This document shows positions 1 to 8,871 of a DNA stretch of 64,000 bases, piece after piece. Every line of letters begins with the position of its first letter. Position 1 is the stretch's first letter. The notes under the pieces were generated by a model. It saw nothing but the letters and a program-made list of their open reading frames with translations. It was not told where the DNA came from and searched no databases. The stretch is from Gp6-AA40 sp036407095 (GTDB lineage: Bacteria > Acidobacteriota > Vicinamibacteria > Vicinamibacterales > UBA2999), in assembly GCA_036407095.1 (NCBI GenBank), contig DASWZV010000079.1, forward strand, positions 1-64,000, given 5' to 3'. A program made the translations under genes and the position numbers.

Positions 1-21
1 CGGGCTTAAGCCCGCGCGCTA
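1..21. repeat. GTAG-type palindrome overlapping a stop codon
   Basis: A perfect 14-bp palindrome (CGGGCTTAAGCCCG, 1-14) is followed by CGCGCTAC. Read on the minus strand it starts GTAGCGCG, and its TAG is the stop codon of the gene at 19-2196. The same arrangement occurs at sdhA, the MBL gene, lpdA and aceE. The element may continue beyond the window edge. Confidence 0.6.
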
Positions 22-2196
22 CTTGTCCAACGGGCTGTTGCGAACCTGGAACTTGAGCAGCTTGCTCGTGGTTCCCTTGCCGCCTTCCATGTGGAACGGC
101 GCGCGCGTGGCGATCGTCGTCCAGATGCCCTTGCCCTTCCAGCCGCCCTTCGAATCATCGATGCGGCCATCGATGCCCTTCGCGTAGAAGCCCATCGGGT
201 AGGGCACGCGGAACGTCATGAACTTGCCGTCGACGAGCGCGAGAAGCGCCTCGGATCCGTTTCCGGTCGCGAGCGGCACGTTCTTGCCAACGCCGAGCAT
301 GTCGAAGCGATCGACGAAGTCGTAGTACGCGGTGTCGGCGCTGGCCGAATCGGTCGCGCCTTTGTAGTTGGGCCCGGGCAGCGGATACAGCGACCACCCC
401 TCGGGGCAGTGCTGTCCGGTTGCCGTCGGCCCGTTGAGGGGACCCTTGCACTTGCGGCGATCGAAGCTCGCGAGCTGGCCGCTCGAGAGCACGGCCCACA
501 CCACGCCGTTGCTGTCGACGTCCATGCCGCGCGGCGCGAATCCCTGCGCCGGCGCCTTCGGGTTGTTCCACGGCACCTCGTAAATCTCCGAGAGCGCCGT
601 GGCAGGCGGGTTCGATCCCAGTGTCAGGCGGACGAGCGCGCCCGGCATCCCCTGAACCGATCCCCAGACCGTGCTCTCGCCGGGCGTTGGCGCCACGCCG
701 TAGAACGGCGCGTTGATCCGCTTGTCCTTCATCGGATCGAGCGGCTGATCGGGTTCGACGTATGCGTCGCGCTTGCCGTTGCCATTGGTATCGAGCACGA
801 ACACCGTCCAGCCCTGCGCCTTCTGCTCGTCGTGCGTCTTGTCGTAGATGCGCGTGTCGAACCAGCCCTCGACCGGACCGCCGCCCGTGAACCACAGCAC
901 GTCGTTGTCATCGAAGTTCAGATGATGGGTGCCGAAGCACGTGTCGATCGTCGTCACCTGCTTCGTCTTCGGGTCGTACAACTGCATCTGGCGTCCGCTC
1001 TGATTGATCGGGAATGCCTTGGCCGATGGATGGTCCGATCCGGCCTGACAGAACGGCGAGGTCGCGTTCTGCCGGATGCGCGCGGCGATCCAGACGCGCG
1101 CCTGCTTGTCCATGGCAAAGCTGTGCGCGTTGGCCTGGCTCGTCCAGATCGCCTCTTCGCCCCAGTAGGCTGACGGCTGCGCAGGCGGAGTGGAGGCCTC
1201 GCTCGGCGTCTTCGGATCGCGCACCGTGAGCTTGATCGTGGTCGCCGTGTGCTTCATCGGATCGACCACTGGCATGTAATCGGCGCTCGCCTCGAGGGCG
1301 CCGTAGACAGGCCCGTTCGCATTGACAGTTGGATTGCGTTTATCGGACGCGATCTCGTCGTGGAGATAGACCTTCGGATCAGCCCAGTCCCACAGCGTCA
1401 CGACGACGTTGCGCTCCCTGCCCTGCGGGCGGGTCGGGGCAGCCGCGGGGAGTTCACCTCCCGCGATCCGATCCGTCCAGTCGGCCCACATCGACAGCGC
1501 GCGCGGCCGGCCGACCTGCGTGAACCTCGCGCTCATCCCGCCGCCGGCCTGGCCCGACTGAATGCGTCGATCCCACGCATCCTTCGAGTTGGCGAAGCGG
1601 CCGAGCGCTTCTGGGATCTCACGCGTGGCGCGGTTGCCCATCTGATGGCAGCCGGTGCAGCCGTCGGTGTTGATCACGTTGCGGATCCACTCGCCCTGGC
1701 TCTTCATGTTGGGCGAGATGCCGTTGCCCGAGGGGCCGGTGCCCGGAAAGTCGCTCTTCGGCGGCACCTGAAGCAGCGACAGCCAGTACTGCGCCGGATA
1801 GTAGTCGGCGGCCACTCTTGCGTTGGGCGCCGCAACCGCAGTGAGCGCGACCTGTTTGCCCGGCGTCGATTTCACCTTCGGCGAATCGACCAGACCATAA
1901 CCGCGCACCCACAGATCGTACGAGCCGCTTGGCAGATCGGGAACGAGATACCGCCCTTGATCATCTGTCACGACGGTTTTGATGAGCCGCGTCGGCAGCG
2001 TCGTCGACTCGGCGATCACCCACACGCCGGCTTCGGGACCCTTGGGCCCGGTGACCACACCACCGATGTCGTCGCTGTCCACGGCCACCGCTTTCACCGC
2101 AGGCGTCTGTCCTGCGCGCACGCTCACGAGCGTCATGGCCACGAACGCCGCGAGCGCGATGACCACCCACCGCAAATGCACACGTCTTTCAGTCAT
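19..2196 (-). CDS. Secreted protein: carboxypeptidase-regulatory-like domain, c-type heme motif, beta-propeller
   Basis: This 725-residue exported protein has an N-terminal hydrophobic signal (about residues 8-30). A carboxypeptidase-regulatory-like beta-sandwich follows (about 43-110, with GGVVTGPKG and DDQGRYLVPDLPSGSYDL). Then comes one covalent heme c motif, CTGCH, near residue 180. The long C-terminal half has repeated W/G-rich blades resembling streptogramin-lyase (Vgb) propellers. I chose the ATG at 2196 because GGAGG lies six bases upstream; an in-frame start 15 bases earlier lacks this. The protein is probably periplasmic or outer-membrane attached. The family is common in Acidobacteriota, but its substrate is unknown. 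The stop codon is inside a palindromic repeat. Confidence 0.7.
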   Translation of the reverse strand: MTERRVHLRWVVIALAAFVAMTLVSVRAGQTPAVKAVAVDSDDIGGVVTGPKGPEAGVWVIAESTTLPTRLIKTVVTDDQGRYLVPDLPSGSYDLWVRGYGLVDSPKVKSTPGKQVALTAVAAPNARVAADYYPAQYWLSLLQVPPKSDFPGTGPSGNGISPNMKSQGEWIRNVINTDGCTGCHQMGNRATREIPEALGRFANSKDAWDRRIQSGQAGGGMSARFTQVGRPRALSMWADWTDRIAGGELPAAAPTRPQGRERNVVVTLWDWADPKVYLHDEIASDKRNPTVNANGPVYGALEASADYMPVVDPMKHTATTIKLTVRDPKTPSEASTPPAQPSAYWGEEAIWTSQANAHSFAMDKQARVWIAARIRQNATSPFCQAGSDHPSAKAFPINQSGRQMQLYDPKTKQVTTIDTCFGTHHLNFDDNDVLWFTGGGPVEGWFDTRIYDKTHDEQKAQGWTVFVLDTNGNGKRDAYVEPDQPLDPMKDKRINAPFYGVAPTPGESTVWGSVQGMPGALVRLTLGSNPPATALSEIYEVPWNNPKAPAQGFAPRGMDVDSNGVVWAVLSSGQLASFDRRKCKGPLNGPTATGQHCPEGWSLYPLPGPNYKGATDSASADTAYYDFVDRFDMLGVGKNVPLATGNGSEALLALVDGKFMTFRVPYPMGFYAKGIDGRIDDSKGGWKGKGIWTTIATRAPFHMEGGKGTTSKLLKFQVRNSPLDK

Positions 2197-2261
2197 GAGT
2201 CGCCTCCGCACGTCACGAGGGCAATATACTGCTCTTCACCTCGTAACGGGAGTGCGAACTG

Positions 2262-3191
2262 ATGCCCTTTGATGCGCATGCGTCGACGTTTTCCGCGGAT
2301 AACGCCAGGATTCTCGGGCAGGCCGCGGCGATGGCCTATGAGGACCCGCTCGCGTGCCAACGATGGGCGGTGAAGCAGGGCTTCACACCCGGCACGCTCG
2401 AGTTCTTCGATGCCCACGACACCGAGGGATTCGTGATGGAGAACGACCAGGCGATCGTCGTGGCATTTCGCGGTACTCAGCCCAAGCACCCGGTCGACTG
2501 GCTCAGCGACGGCCGCGTCGTGCAGGTGCCGTGGGTACACACTGTGGGCAAGGTGCACAAGGGGTTTTACGAAGCGCTCAGAGTCGTCTGGGGCGACGGC
2601 CAGGTGCTGCCGCGACGGCTGGCCGGCCGTGGCAACCGGACGGTCTGGATCACCGGTCACAGTCTGGGAGGAGCGCTCGCGGAGCTGTGCGCGGCTCGCG
2701 CGGCATTCGATCCCGCGATGACGTCAATCCCCATTCAAGGGGTGTACACCTTCGGTCAGCCGCGCGTCGGCGACGATGCCTTCGCGACGCTGCTGCACCA
2801 GAAGCTCGGCGCGCGCACGTTCCGCTTCGTCAACGATCGCGACATCGTTCCGCGCGTCCCCTTCTTCAGCATGGGCTATCGCCACTACGGAAATCAGACG
2901 TTCTTCGATAAAGTGGGAAAGGCGGTCGACGCAATCTCCACCGTGGAGACGCTCGCAGCGGCGCTGAAGTTCGCAGAAGGGACCTTGAGTCTCGAACCGC
3001 TGGCGCAGGTCGGTGGCCTTCTCCGCGATGTCATCGATGCCGCGAGACACGGTGTGCAGCTGGACGCTCAAGAGGAAGCGGCTCGCGCCCGCGTCAATGC
3101 GATCCTGCAGAGCGGGATCGAGAACGTCAGCGATCACGACATGCGCAAGTGCTATCTCGAGCGCCTCAACGCCCCGCTCGATCCGGCGTGA
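2262..3191 (+). CDS. Lipase class 3 family protein
   Basis: This 309-residue alpha/beta hydrolase carries the lipase-3 nucleophile elbow GHSLGG, with Ser134. The YTFGQPRVGDDAF block follows, typical of fungal-type (class 3) lipases. Probable acid and base residues are Asp192 or Asp194 (NDRDIVPRVP) and His208. I see no clear signal peptide, so it may act in the cytoplasm or leave by another route. A GGGAG element lies upstream of the ATG. Its last bases overlap the next hydrolase gene by four (GTGA), so the two hydrolases are probably translated together. The substrate cannot be read from the sequence. Confidence 0.85.
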   Translation: MPFDAHASTFSADNARILGQAAAMAYEDPLACQRWAVKQGFTPGTLEFFDAHDTEGFVMENDQAIVVAFRGTQPKHPVDWLSDGRVVQVPWVHTVGKVHKGFYEALRVVWGDGQVLPRRLAGRGNRTVWITGHSLGGALAELCAARAAFDPAMTSIPIQGVYTFGQPRVGDDAFATLLHQKLGARTFRFVNDRDIVPRVPFFSMGYRHYGNQTFFDKVGKAVDAISTVETLAAALKFAEGTLSLEPLAQVGGLLRDVIDAARHGVQLDAQEEAARARVNAILQSGIENVSDHDMRKCYLERLNAPLDPA

Positions 3192-4219
3192 CTTTCGAGC
3201 CGATCGCCTTTCAGCCACGCTTCGCGGGCGGACACGTCCAGACGATCTATGCCTGGGCGAAGTCGCGGTCGTTCCCGCAGCTTCCGCCTCCGGTGTCGCG
3301 CTATTTCGACGTCGCGCCGGAGGCGCGCGTGCTCGCGCACTGCCACTGGCACGCGCATCCGTCGGAACACCCCACACTGCTGTTGCTGCATGGGCTCGAG
3401 GGCTCCAGCATGGCCCACTACATGGGCGGCATGGCCAGCAAGGCCTGGGCGGCGGGCTGGAACGTGGTGCGGCTCAATCAGCGCAACTGCGGCGAGACCG
3501 AGCATCTGTCGCGAGGCCTCTATCACTCGGGTCTGACCAACGATCCGCTCTTCGTGATGCGCGAGATCGTGGCCACCGAAGGCGTACGCGCGTGCGCAGT
3601 CGCGGGCTATTCTCTCGGCGGGAACCTCACACTCAAGCTCGCCGGTGAGCTCGGGGATTCCTTCCCCGAGCTGAAAGCAGTGTGCGCCGTGTCGCCAACG
3701 ATGGATCTCGCCGTGTGCGTCGAGGCGCTGGAGCGGCGATCGAATCTCGCGTACGAATTCAACTTCGTCCGCCGTTTGAAGGCGCGGATGCGTCGCAAGG
3801 CCGCCCTCTTCCCCGACGACTTCTCCACCGGCCCGCTCTCGCGCATCTGGACCGTGCGTCAATTCGATGAGGCGTACACCGCGCCGCATCACGGCTTCCG
3901 CGATGCCGCCGACTACTACCACCGCGCGAGCGCGATGCGCGTCATCGATCGCATCCGCATCCCTGCGCTCATTCTGACCGCGGAAGACGACCCCTTCGTG
4001 CCTGCGCATCCGTTCCGCGCGTCGATCGTCAGCAGCAACCCGTACATCACCACCTTCGTCACCCCGCACGGCGGTCATTGCGCGTTCGTGGAACACGCCA
4101 ACGGCACTTACGATGGCTACTGGGCGGAGCGTGAGGCCGTGAGGTTCGTGAGCGAGGCGGTCGACGCGGAGTCATTGCCACAAACCGAGGCACAGCGGCA
4201 TCGAGGACCGTTGATCTAA
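3188..4219 (+). CDS. YheT-family alpha/beta hydrolase
   Basis: A hydrolase of about 343 residues of the YheT/embryogenesis-associated EMB8 type. Visible are the oxyanion-loop motif LLLHGLEGSS, the nucleophile elbow GYSLGGN, an acid in LTAEDDPFVPA and a base in TPHGGHCAFVE. The open frame reaches back to 3149. I prefer the GTG at 3188, because it overlaps the lipase stop as GTGA and the family N-terminus (FEPIAFQPRFAGGHVQT) starts right after it. YheT enzymes act on short-chain esters in characterised cases; the physiological substrate here is unknown. It forms a two-gene operon with the lipase. Confidence 0.85.
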   Translation: MTFEPIAFQPRFAGGHVQTIYAWAKSRSFPQLPPPVSRYFDVAPEARVLAHCHWHAHPSEHPTLLLLHGLEGSSMAHYMGGMASKAWAAGWNVVRLNQRNCGETEHLSRGLYHSGLTNDPLFVMREIVATEGVRACAVAGYSLGGNLTLKLAGELGDSFPELKAVCAVSPTMDLAVCVEALERRSNLAYEFNFVRRLKARMRRKAALFPDDFSTGPLSRIWTVRQFDEAYTAPHHGFRDAADYYHRASAMRVIDRIRIPALILTAEDDPFVPAHPFRASIVSSNPYITTFVTPHGGHCAFVEHANGTYDGYWAEREAVRFVSEAVDAESLPQTEAQRHRGPLI

Positions 4220-4253
4220 TCGGCAGAGAGTGCGTGGGGGGAGCACCTCTGAG

Positions 4254-4512
4254 ACGACACTCACGTGTGTTGGCGGGCGTCTGCTTGCGCGGCGGCCGGG
4301 AACGCGGCCTTCGCTCGTACCCTCTCGCTCCCGCGTCGACTAGGAGCTGACTCGATACCAATCTGTTTCGCGGCTCAAAGCGTCTGAGCTGATTCCGTCA
4401 ACTCGAACGCGATGCGCCGAAGTCGACGCCGTGAATCGCTACGCCCGCGTTCCGGCTGCGCACCGAATCGGCCTGGCGCACGCTCCCGCCCGCCAACACA
4501 CGTGAGTGTCGT
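4254..4512. mobile_element. Putative MITE-like element with 26-bp terminal inverted repeats
   Basis: 4254-4279 and 4487-4512 are perfect 26-bp inverted repeats (outer end ACGACACTCACGTGTGTT), enclosing about 207 bp of GC-rich sequence without a credible gene. I could not find a target-site duplication. Part of the end sequence (CCAACACACGTGAG) occurs a third time at 4615-4628. The 4220-4654 gap holds no gene that I can support. Confidence 0.5.
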
Positions 4513-4600
4513 GTAGCTTGACGCTAGCCCGCGAGTCCTCTGTGCGCCTCCCAACTTATCGTCATTGACATGGGCGGAGCCCTGTCAAACAACTCTCCAA

Positions 4601-4635
4601 GGCGGCGCTCACGTCCAACACACGTGAGCGTCGCC
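4601..4635 (-). terminator. Strong hairpin downstream of the DUF72 gene
   Basis: 4601-4614 and 4622-4635 pair over 13 of 14 bases around a 7-base loop, 20 bases beyond the stop of the leftward DUF72 gene. The loop and right arm share the core word of the 4254-4512 terminal repeats. The trailing sequence on the minus strand is only moderately T-rich, so intrinsic termination is plausible but not certain. Confidence 0.4.
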
Positions 4636-4654
4636 TCGCGGCGCTGCGCAGCGA

Positions 4655-5362
4655 TCAATCTTGGTGTAATTGTCGGATGAGCAAGTTCGCGAACTCTGGT
4701 CCCTTTCCTTCTTCCTCATGCTTGAAATACACGAAGACCTCTTTGCAGCTCGCGGTCCGTTCGGAGATCGATCGTCCCCACTGCGCGATGTCGTCGGGTT
4801 GGTAGCCCTCATCCCTCAAGCGGAAGTAGGCATAGTCGGCCGTGATCTCGATCGGTGTCGAGAGCCGTTCGCTGTCGGCGACGCAGAGCGCGAGGTTGCG
4901 GGCGCGCAGTCGTGCGTAGATCTCCTCATCCAGCCACGAGGTGTGGCGGAACTCGAAGGCCGCGCACACCTTCGGCGGAAACGCGTCGAGGAACTCGTCG
5001 AAGAGCGGAAGATCCTTTTTGAGATTCGGCGGCAGCTGAAAGAGCAGCGCGCCGAGCTTGTCGCCGAGCGTGGCAGCGGTCTCGAGGAAACGGCGCAGCG
5101 GATCGGCGCAGTTGCGCAGCCGCGCATCGTGCGTGATGCGCCGCGGCGCCTTCAGCGTCAGCTTGAACCGATCGGGCGTCGCCTGACTCCATCCCGCGAG
5201 AATTTTCTCGTTCGGTGCGCGGTAGAACGTGTAGTTGATCTCGACCGTCGCAAAGCGCTCGGCGTAGTACGGCAGCATCTTCGCCGCGGGCAGCGTGTCG
5301 GGATAGAAGCTGCCCTTCCACTCGGGATAGTTGTAGCCGGAAGTGCCGATCCAAATAGACAT
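4655..5362 (-). CDS. DUF72 domain-containing protein
   Basis: This 235-residue protein has the DUF72 (YecE-like) TIM-barrel pattern: IGTSGYNYPEWKG at the N-terminus, FATVEINYTFYRAP, FKLTLKAPRRITHD and LLFQLPPNLKKD. The length is normal for the family. I placed the start at the ATG at 5362, since translation of this family begins with MxIWIGTSG; the longer frame runs into the low-complexity repeat upstream. The biochemical function of DUF72 is unknown. It lies downstream of the ABC permease gene, separated by a heptamer hairpin. Confidence 0.85.
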   Translation of the reverse strand: MSIWIGTSGYNYPEWKGSFYPDTLPAAKMLPYYAERFATVEINYTFYRAPNEKILAGWSQATPDRFKLTLKAPRRITHDARLRNCADPLRRFLETAATLGDKLGALLFQLPPNLKKDLPLFDEFLDAFPPKVCAAFEFRHTSWLDEEIYARLRARNLALCVADSERLSTPIEITADYAYFRLRDEGYQPDDIAQWGRSISERTASCKEVFVYFKHEEEGKGPEFANLLIRQLHQD

Positions 5363-5366
5363 CTGT

Positions 5367-5469
5367 AATTCAAAATTCAAAATGCGAAATGCAAAACGGA
5401 TCGCGGAGCACCCAGCATCCTAGTTTTTGCATTTTGCATTTCGCATTTTGCATTTTGCATTTTGCATTA
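5367..5469. repeat. Heptamer-repeat hairpin, word TTTTGCA
   Basis: The right arm (5424-5469) consists of about six tandem 7-mers, TTTTGCA with one TTTCGCA. The left arm (5367-5396) is the reverse complement of 5432-5461 at 28 of 30 positions, leaving a 35-base loop. It fills the space between natB and the DUF72 gene. The region is AT-rich compared with its surroundings. Confidence 0.7.
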
Positions 5470-5476
5470 CACGTGT

Positions 5477-6862
5477 CTACGCCTGCTTCGCCCACCTCAC
5501 CAGCGTCTTGAAGTCCGGCGCCTTCCCGGTCATCAGCAGACCGACTTTGAAGACTTTGGCGGCGAACCAGGTGACCGCGCACGCCGCGAGGACACCAACG
5601 ACGAGCGTGAGCAGCACTTGCCAGGTCGGCGGCGGAGTGGCCGATGCGAGACGGATCATCATCGCGAAGGTGTTGACCGGCGGAATGAAGCTCATGGCGA
5701 TCGAGAAGGTCGAATTCGGCTCGCGGCCGATGGGCGTGGCGAAAAACCACGGCGCCATGAGCGCGAGTATCACCGGTGTCATCAGCGACTGCGCTTCGCG
5801 CATCTCGTTCACCGCGGCGCCCACCGCCGCGAAGACCGCCGCGAACAGCAGGTATGAGATCAGGAAGAAGAGCACGAGGTAGACGATCAGGAGCGGGTCG
5901 AGCAACCCGATCATCGCAAACGACGCGAGCATGAACAGACCCATACCGATGTAGAGTCCCAGCACCAGGGTGCTGACGGCCATCTGCCCGAGGATCTTCC
6001 CTGCCATCAGCTCGATCGGCGACACCGCCGACAGCAGCACTTCGACGACGCGGTTCGACTTCTCCTCGACGGTCTGCGTCAGCAGCGTCTGCCCGCCGAT
6101 CATGATGCCGAATACCAGCAGTCCAGCAAACACAAACGGCAGCGCCTGGTTGAACGCCCTGTTCGTCTGGCGCTCCGTGCCCGCCCCGACCGTCACCGAC
6201 GTCGCCCGGGGCACGCGCATGACGGCTTCGACCTGCGCGCGATCGAGGTCGTGCGCGCGAATGCGCGCGTTGACGAGCGAGTCGCGCAGCGCGTCGTACA
6301 ACTCACTCTCGATGCGGTCGTCGACGTACTCGGGCACATAGAGCTCGTAGCTGCCGTACTCAGTCCGACCGTCGACAGGCGTGACCGCGTCGTTCTGGAC
6401 GACGATGACCGCCAGGTGGCGCAGCCCTGCGGGTCCGGGCGGCGTGGTCAGCCAGTTCTTCTCGTGTTGAAGATCGGCATCGGCTGGCCGATCGAGGATC
6501 GTCAGCTCGGGCGGCGTTCCGACCGTGCGCTGAATCGCGGCCTCGGAGCCTCCCGCGACCGTGCGCACGGCGGCTGGCGCGTTCTCGAGCGCCCGCTTCG
6601 CGCTCTCGACACGCCGGCGGGTCAGCGCTTCGATCGAGAGCGCGTCGCGCAGCGAGGTCGCGATCTGTCCAGTCCGATCGATGACCGCGATCTCACCTTT
6701 CACCCCCTGCGCACGCTGGTTGATCACGCGCGGGAAGACGACGATGAGCAGCGCGACCATCGCCGGCATCAGCAGCAAGCCGATCACGAAGCCTTTGTTC
6801 ATGACCGCCGCCTGAAACTCGCGGCCGGCGATCAGACCGATCCGTGTCGCGCTCACTTTCAT
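5477..6862 (-). CDS. ABC-2 type transporter permease (NatB-like)
   Basis: A 461-residue integral membrane subunit of an ABC exporter. The first transmembrane segment lies near residues 22-45 (FVIGLLLMPAMVALLIVVF). A large extracytoplasmic domain follows (about 50-230). A cluster of five or six hydrophobic segments then runs from LPFVFAGLLVFGIMIGG to the C-terminus, and the EEKSNRVVEVLLSAVSPIELMAGKILG block is typical of ABC-2 (NatB/YhaP) permeases. The start overlaps the ATPase stop by four bases (ATGA), so both subunits are made together. NatAB relatives export Na+ or drugs; the substrate here is not evident. Confidence 0.85.
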   Translation of the reverse strand: MKVSATRIGLIAGREFQAAVMNKGFVIGLLLMPAMVALLIVVFPRVINQRAQGVKGEIAVIDRTGQIATSLRDALSIEALTRRRVESAKRALENAPAAVRTVAGGSEAAIQRTVGTPPELTILDRPADADLQHEKNWLTTPPGPAGLRHLAVIVVQNDAVTPVDGRTEYGSYELYVPEYVDDRIESELYDALRDSLVNARIRAHDLDRAQVEAVMRVPRATSVTVGAGTERQTNRAFNQALPFVFAGLLVFGIMIGGQTLLTQTVEEKSNRVVEVLLSAVSPIELMAGKILGQMAVSTLVLGLYIGMGLFMLASFAMIGLLDPLLIVYLVLFFLISYLLFAAVFAAVGAAVNEMREAQSLMTPVILALMAPWFFATPIGREPNSTFSIAMSFIPPVNTFAMMIRLASATPPPTWQVLLTLVVGVLAACAVTWFAAKVFKVGLLMTGKAPDFKTLVRWAKQA

Positions 6863-7842
6863 ACGTGCACTCCTTCCGACCCGGGCGCACGCAGGCTCGC
6901 GCGCAGCTCGTCGTCCGGCTCTGCCCCGTCCTCTGCACCAGCCACGATTCGAATGAACACGTCTTCCAGACGGAGACGCGCCAGCTCGATCCGCGCCGCC
7001 GGAACAGCCGCCGCCAGCCTGGCCATCGCGCCGGCAGGATCGGTGCCCGGCTCGAGCGTGATGCGGCAGCTCCCGTCCACGTGCTCGACGCGCGAGACGC
7101 CGTCGACGGCCGCCAGCCGGCGCGAATCTGCATCCACGTCGAGCGGCTCGAAGTGAATCGTCTGCGGATCGAACTGCCGGCGCAGACCGCCCATCGGCTC
7201 ATCGAGCACCTTGCGTCCTTGATGAATCATCACGACGTGCTGGCACATTTCCTCGGCGTTGGCCATCACGTGCGTCGAGAGCAGCACGGTCGCGCCGCGC
7301 CGGTGCTCCTTCACGATCCGATCGCGCAGGATGCGGACGCTCACCGGATCCTGCCCGCTGAACGGCTCGTCGAGGATGATCAGATCCGGCTTGTGAATGA
7401 CGGCCGCCAGGAACTGCACGCGCTGCAGCATGCCCTTCGACATATCCTCGCAGCGTTTGTCTTCGACGCCCGGCAGCCCGACCTCGTTCAGCAGCTGGGG
7501 TACACGCGCCGCCGCGTCATCGCCGGCCACGCCCTTCAACCGTGCCATGTAGATCAGGAACGCGCCGACCTTCATCTTGCGGTAGACGCCGCGCTCTTCG
7601 GGGAGGTACCCGATGCGATCCTTCGCCTCGAGCGCGGAGCGCCGCCCGAGCACGGAGAGATCGCCGGAGTCCTGGAACAGGATCGACATGATCATCCGGA
7701 TGCACGTCGTCTTGCCCGCACCATTCGGTCCGATCACGCCGTAGAGGGCACCCTGCGGCACGATCAGGTCCATCCCCTCGACCGCGACCGTCGATCCGAA
7801 CGTCTTGCGGAGCTTTTTGAGTTCTAGCGCTGGAGTCGGCAT
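6859..7842 (-). CDS. ABC transporter ATP-binding protein (NatA-like)
   Basis: A 327-residue ATPase partner of the permease. Walker A GPNGAGKT is at about 38-45, the signature SKGMLQRVQ near 135, Walker B LIILDEP at about 154-160, and the switch His in LLSTHVM. Residues beyond about 225 form the C-terminal regulatory extension seen in NatA/DUF4162-type subunits. It is divergent from the CusF-Sco1 gene, and the shared 5' region contains a heptamer hairpin. Confidence 0.9.
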   Translation of the reverse strand: MPTPALELKKLRKTFGSTVAVEGMDLIVPQGALYGVIGPNGAGKTTCIRMIMSILFQDSGDLSVLGRRSALEAKDRIGYLPEERGVYRKMKVGAFLIYMARLKGVAGDDAAARVPQLLNEVGLPGVEDKRCEDMSKGMLQRVQFLAAVIHKPDLIILDEPFSGQDPVSVRILRDRIVKEHRRGATVLLSTHVMANAEEMCQHVVMIHQGRKVLDEPMGGLRRQFDPQTIHFEPLDVDADSRRLAAVDGVSRVEHVDGSCRITLEPGTDPAGAMARLAAAVPAARIELARLRLEDVFIRIVAGAEDGAEPDDELRASLRAPGSEGVHV

Positions 7843-7852
7843 ATGTAGTTCG

Positions 7853-7984
7853 GAATGAAGAATTCAGAATGCAGGATGCAGACACGATATAGCCGCGCAG
7901 CATTCAGGTGAAGTCGTCCTCTGCTGGGCTGACCGCCCGCCGGGGGCCGCTCTGTCTGCATTCTGCATTCTGCATTCTGCATTT
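7853..7984. repeat. Heptamer-repeat hairpin, word TTCTGCA
   Basis: The right arm, 7955-7984, is four tandem copies of TTCTGCA. The left arm, 7853-7882, matches its reverse complement at 26 of 30 positions. The loop is 72 bases and contains a GC-rich run. Unlike the 5.4-kb copy, it lies between two divergent genes (5' to 5'), where a terminator would have no obvious role. Confidence 0.65.
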
Positions 7985-8013
7985 ACAGGCTCAAAGTTGT
8001 TACAGTGGACGGA

Positions 8014-8871
8014 ATGCGTCTCTGGTGGGTTCCTCTGCTCGTCGCCATCGCCCTCGGCGCATGCCGGGGCTCGCCTGACGCCAGTGCTCGTGAATATACG
8101 TTAGAAGGCCAGATCCTCGCGGTGCGTCCCGAGCGAAGCGAAGTGATCATCAAGCACAGCGATATCAAGGGGTTCATGCCCGGCATGACCATGCCGTTCA
8201 AGGTGAACGACGCCGCACTGCTCAAAGACAAGAAGCCGGGCGACCTGGTGAAGGCGACGCTCGTGGTCGGTGAGGTCGAGGCACATCTCAGCACGCTGAC
8301 GAAGACGGGGCATGTCACACCGGACGCGCCGCCGCCGGCGCCGCCGACCGACATCCGTCAGCCGGGCGAGCCGATCGCCGACGCGCATCTGATCGATCAG
8401 GACGGAAGGCCGGTCGCCTTCTCCTCGTTCCGCGGACATCGCGTGGCGATGACGTTCATCTACACACGGTGCCCGCTGCCCGACTTCTGTCCGTTGATGG
8501 ACAGGCATTTCGCCGACGTACAGAAGACGCTCGCGGCCACACCGGCGCTCGCCGACGTGCGGCTCGTCACGGTGACGCTCGATCCGGCGTTCGATACGCC
8601 GAAAGTCCTCAACACGCACGCCAGGCGTCAGGGTGCCGATTTCTCTCGCTGGACGTTTCTCACCGGCGATCCGCCCGAGGTCAATCGGTTCGGATCGCAG
8701 CTCGGCATCTATGTCGAGCACAGTCCGACCGAGTCGAGCAGCATCACCCACAACCTTCGCACGGCCGTGATCGATCCCGACGGCCGCCTCGTGACCATTC
8801 ACACCGGCAACGATTGGACGCCGGCTGAACTCGTTGCCGACCTCAAAGCGACTCCGGCTCCCAGGCACTGA
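8014..8871 (+). CDS. CusF-like plus SCO1/SenC copper lipoprotein
   Basis: This exported lipoprotein (lipobox LGAC after about 15 hydrophobic residues) joins two copper-related modules. Residues about 28-95 match the CusF-like copper-binding fold (GFMPGMTMPFKV, with its Met/Trp-type ligand region). Residues about 115-280 are an SCO1/SenC thioredoxin-like domain: FSSFRGHRVAMTFIYTRC, then CPLPDFC instead of the usual CxxxC, and a conserved His in SSITHNL. SCO proteins deliver copper to the CuA site of cytochrome oxidase. A GTG at 8005 is an alternative start; the ATG at 8014 gives a cleaner signal peptide. Confidence 0.85.
   Translation: MRLWWVPLLVAIALGACRGSPDASAREYTLEGQILAVRPERSEVIIKHSDIKGFMPGMTMPFKVNDAALLKDKKPGDLVKATLVVGEVEAHLSTLTKTGHVTPDAPPPAPPTDIRQPGEPIADAHLIDQDGRPVAFSSFRGHRVAMTFIYTRCPLPDFCPLMDRHFADVQKTLAATPALADVRLVTVTLDPAFDTPKVLNTHARRQGADFSRWTFLTGDPPEVNRFGSQLGIYVEHSPTESSSITHNLRTAVIDPDGRLVTIHTGNDWTPAELVADLKATPAPRH

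Noticed and set aside
91..1173. Long plus-strand frames opposite the first gene and similar frames elsewhere
   Set aside because: They are Arg/His-rich mirror frames of GC-rich genes on the other strand, with no family motif.
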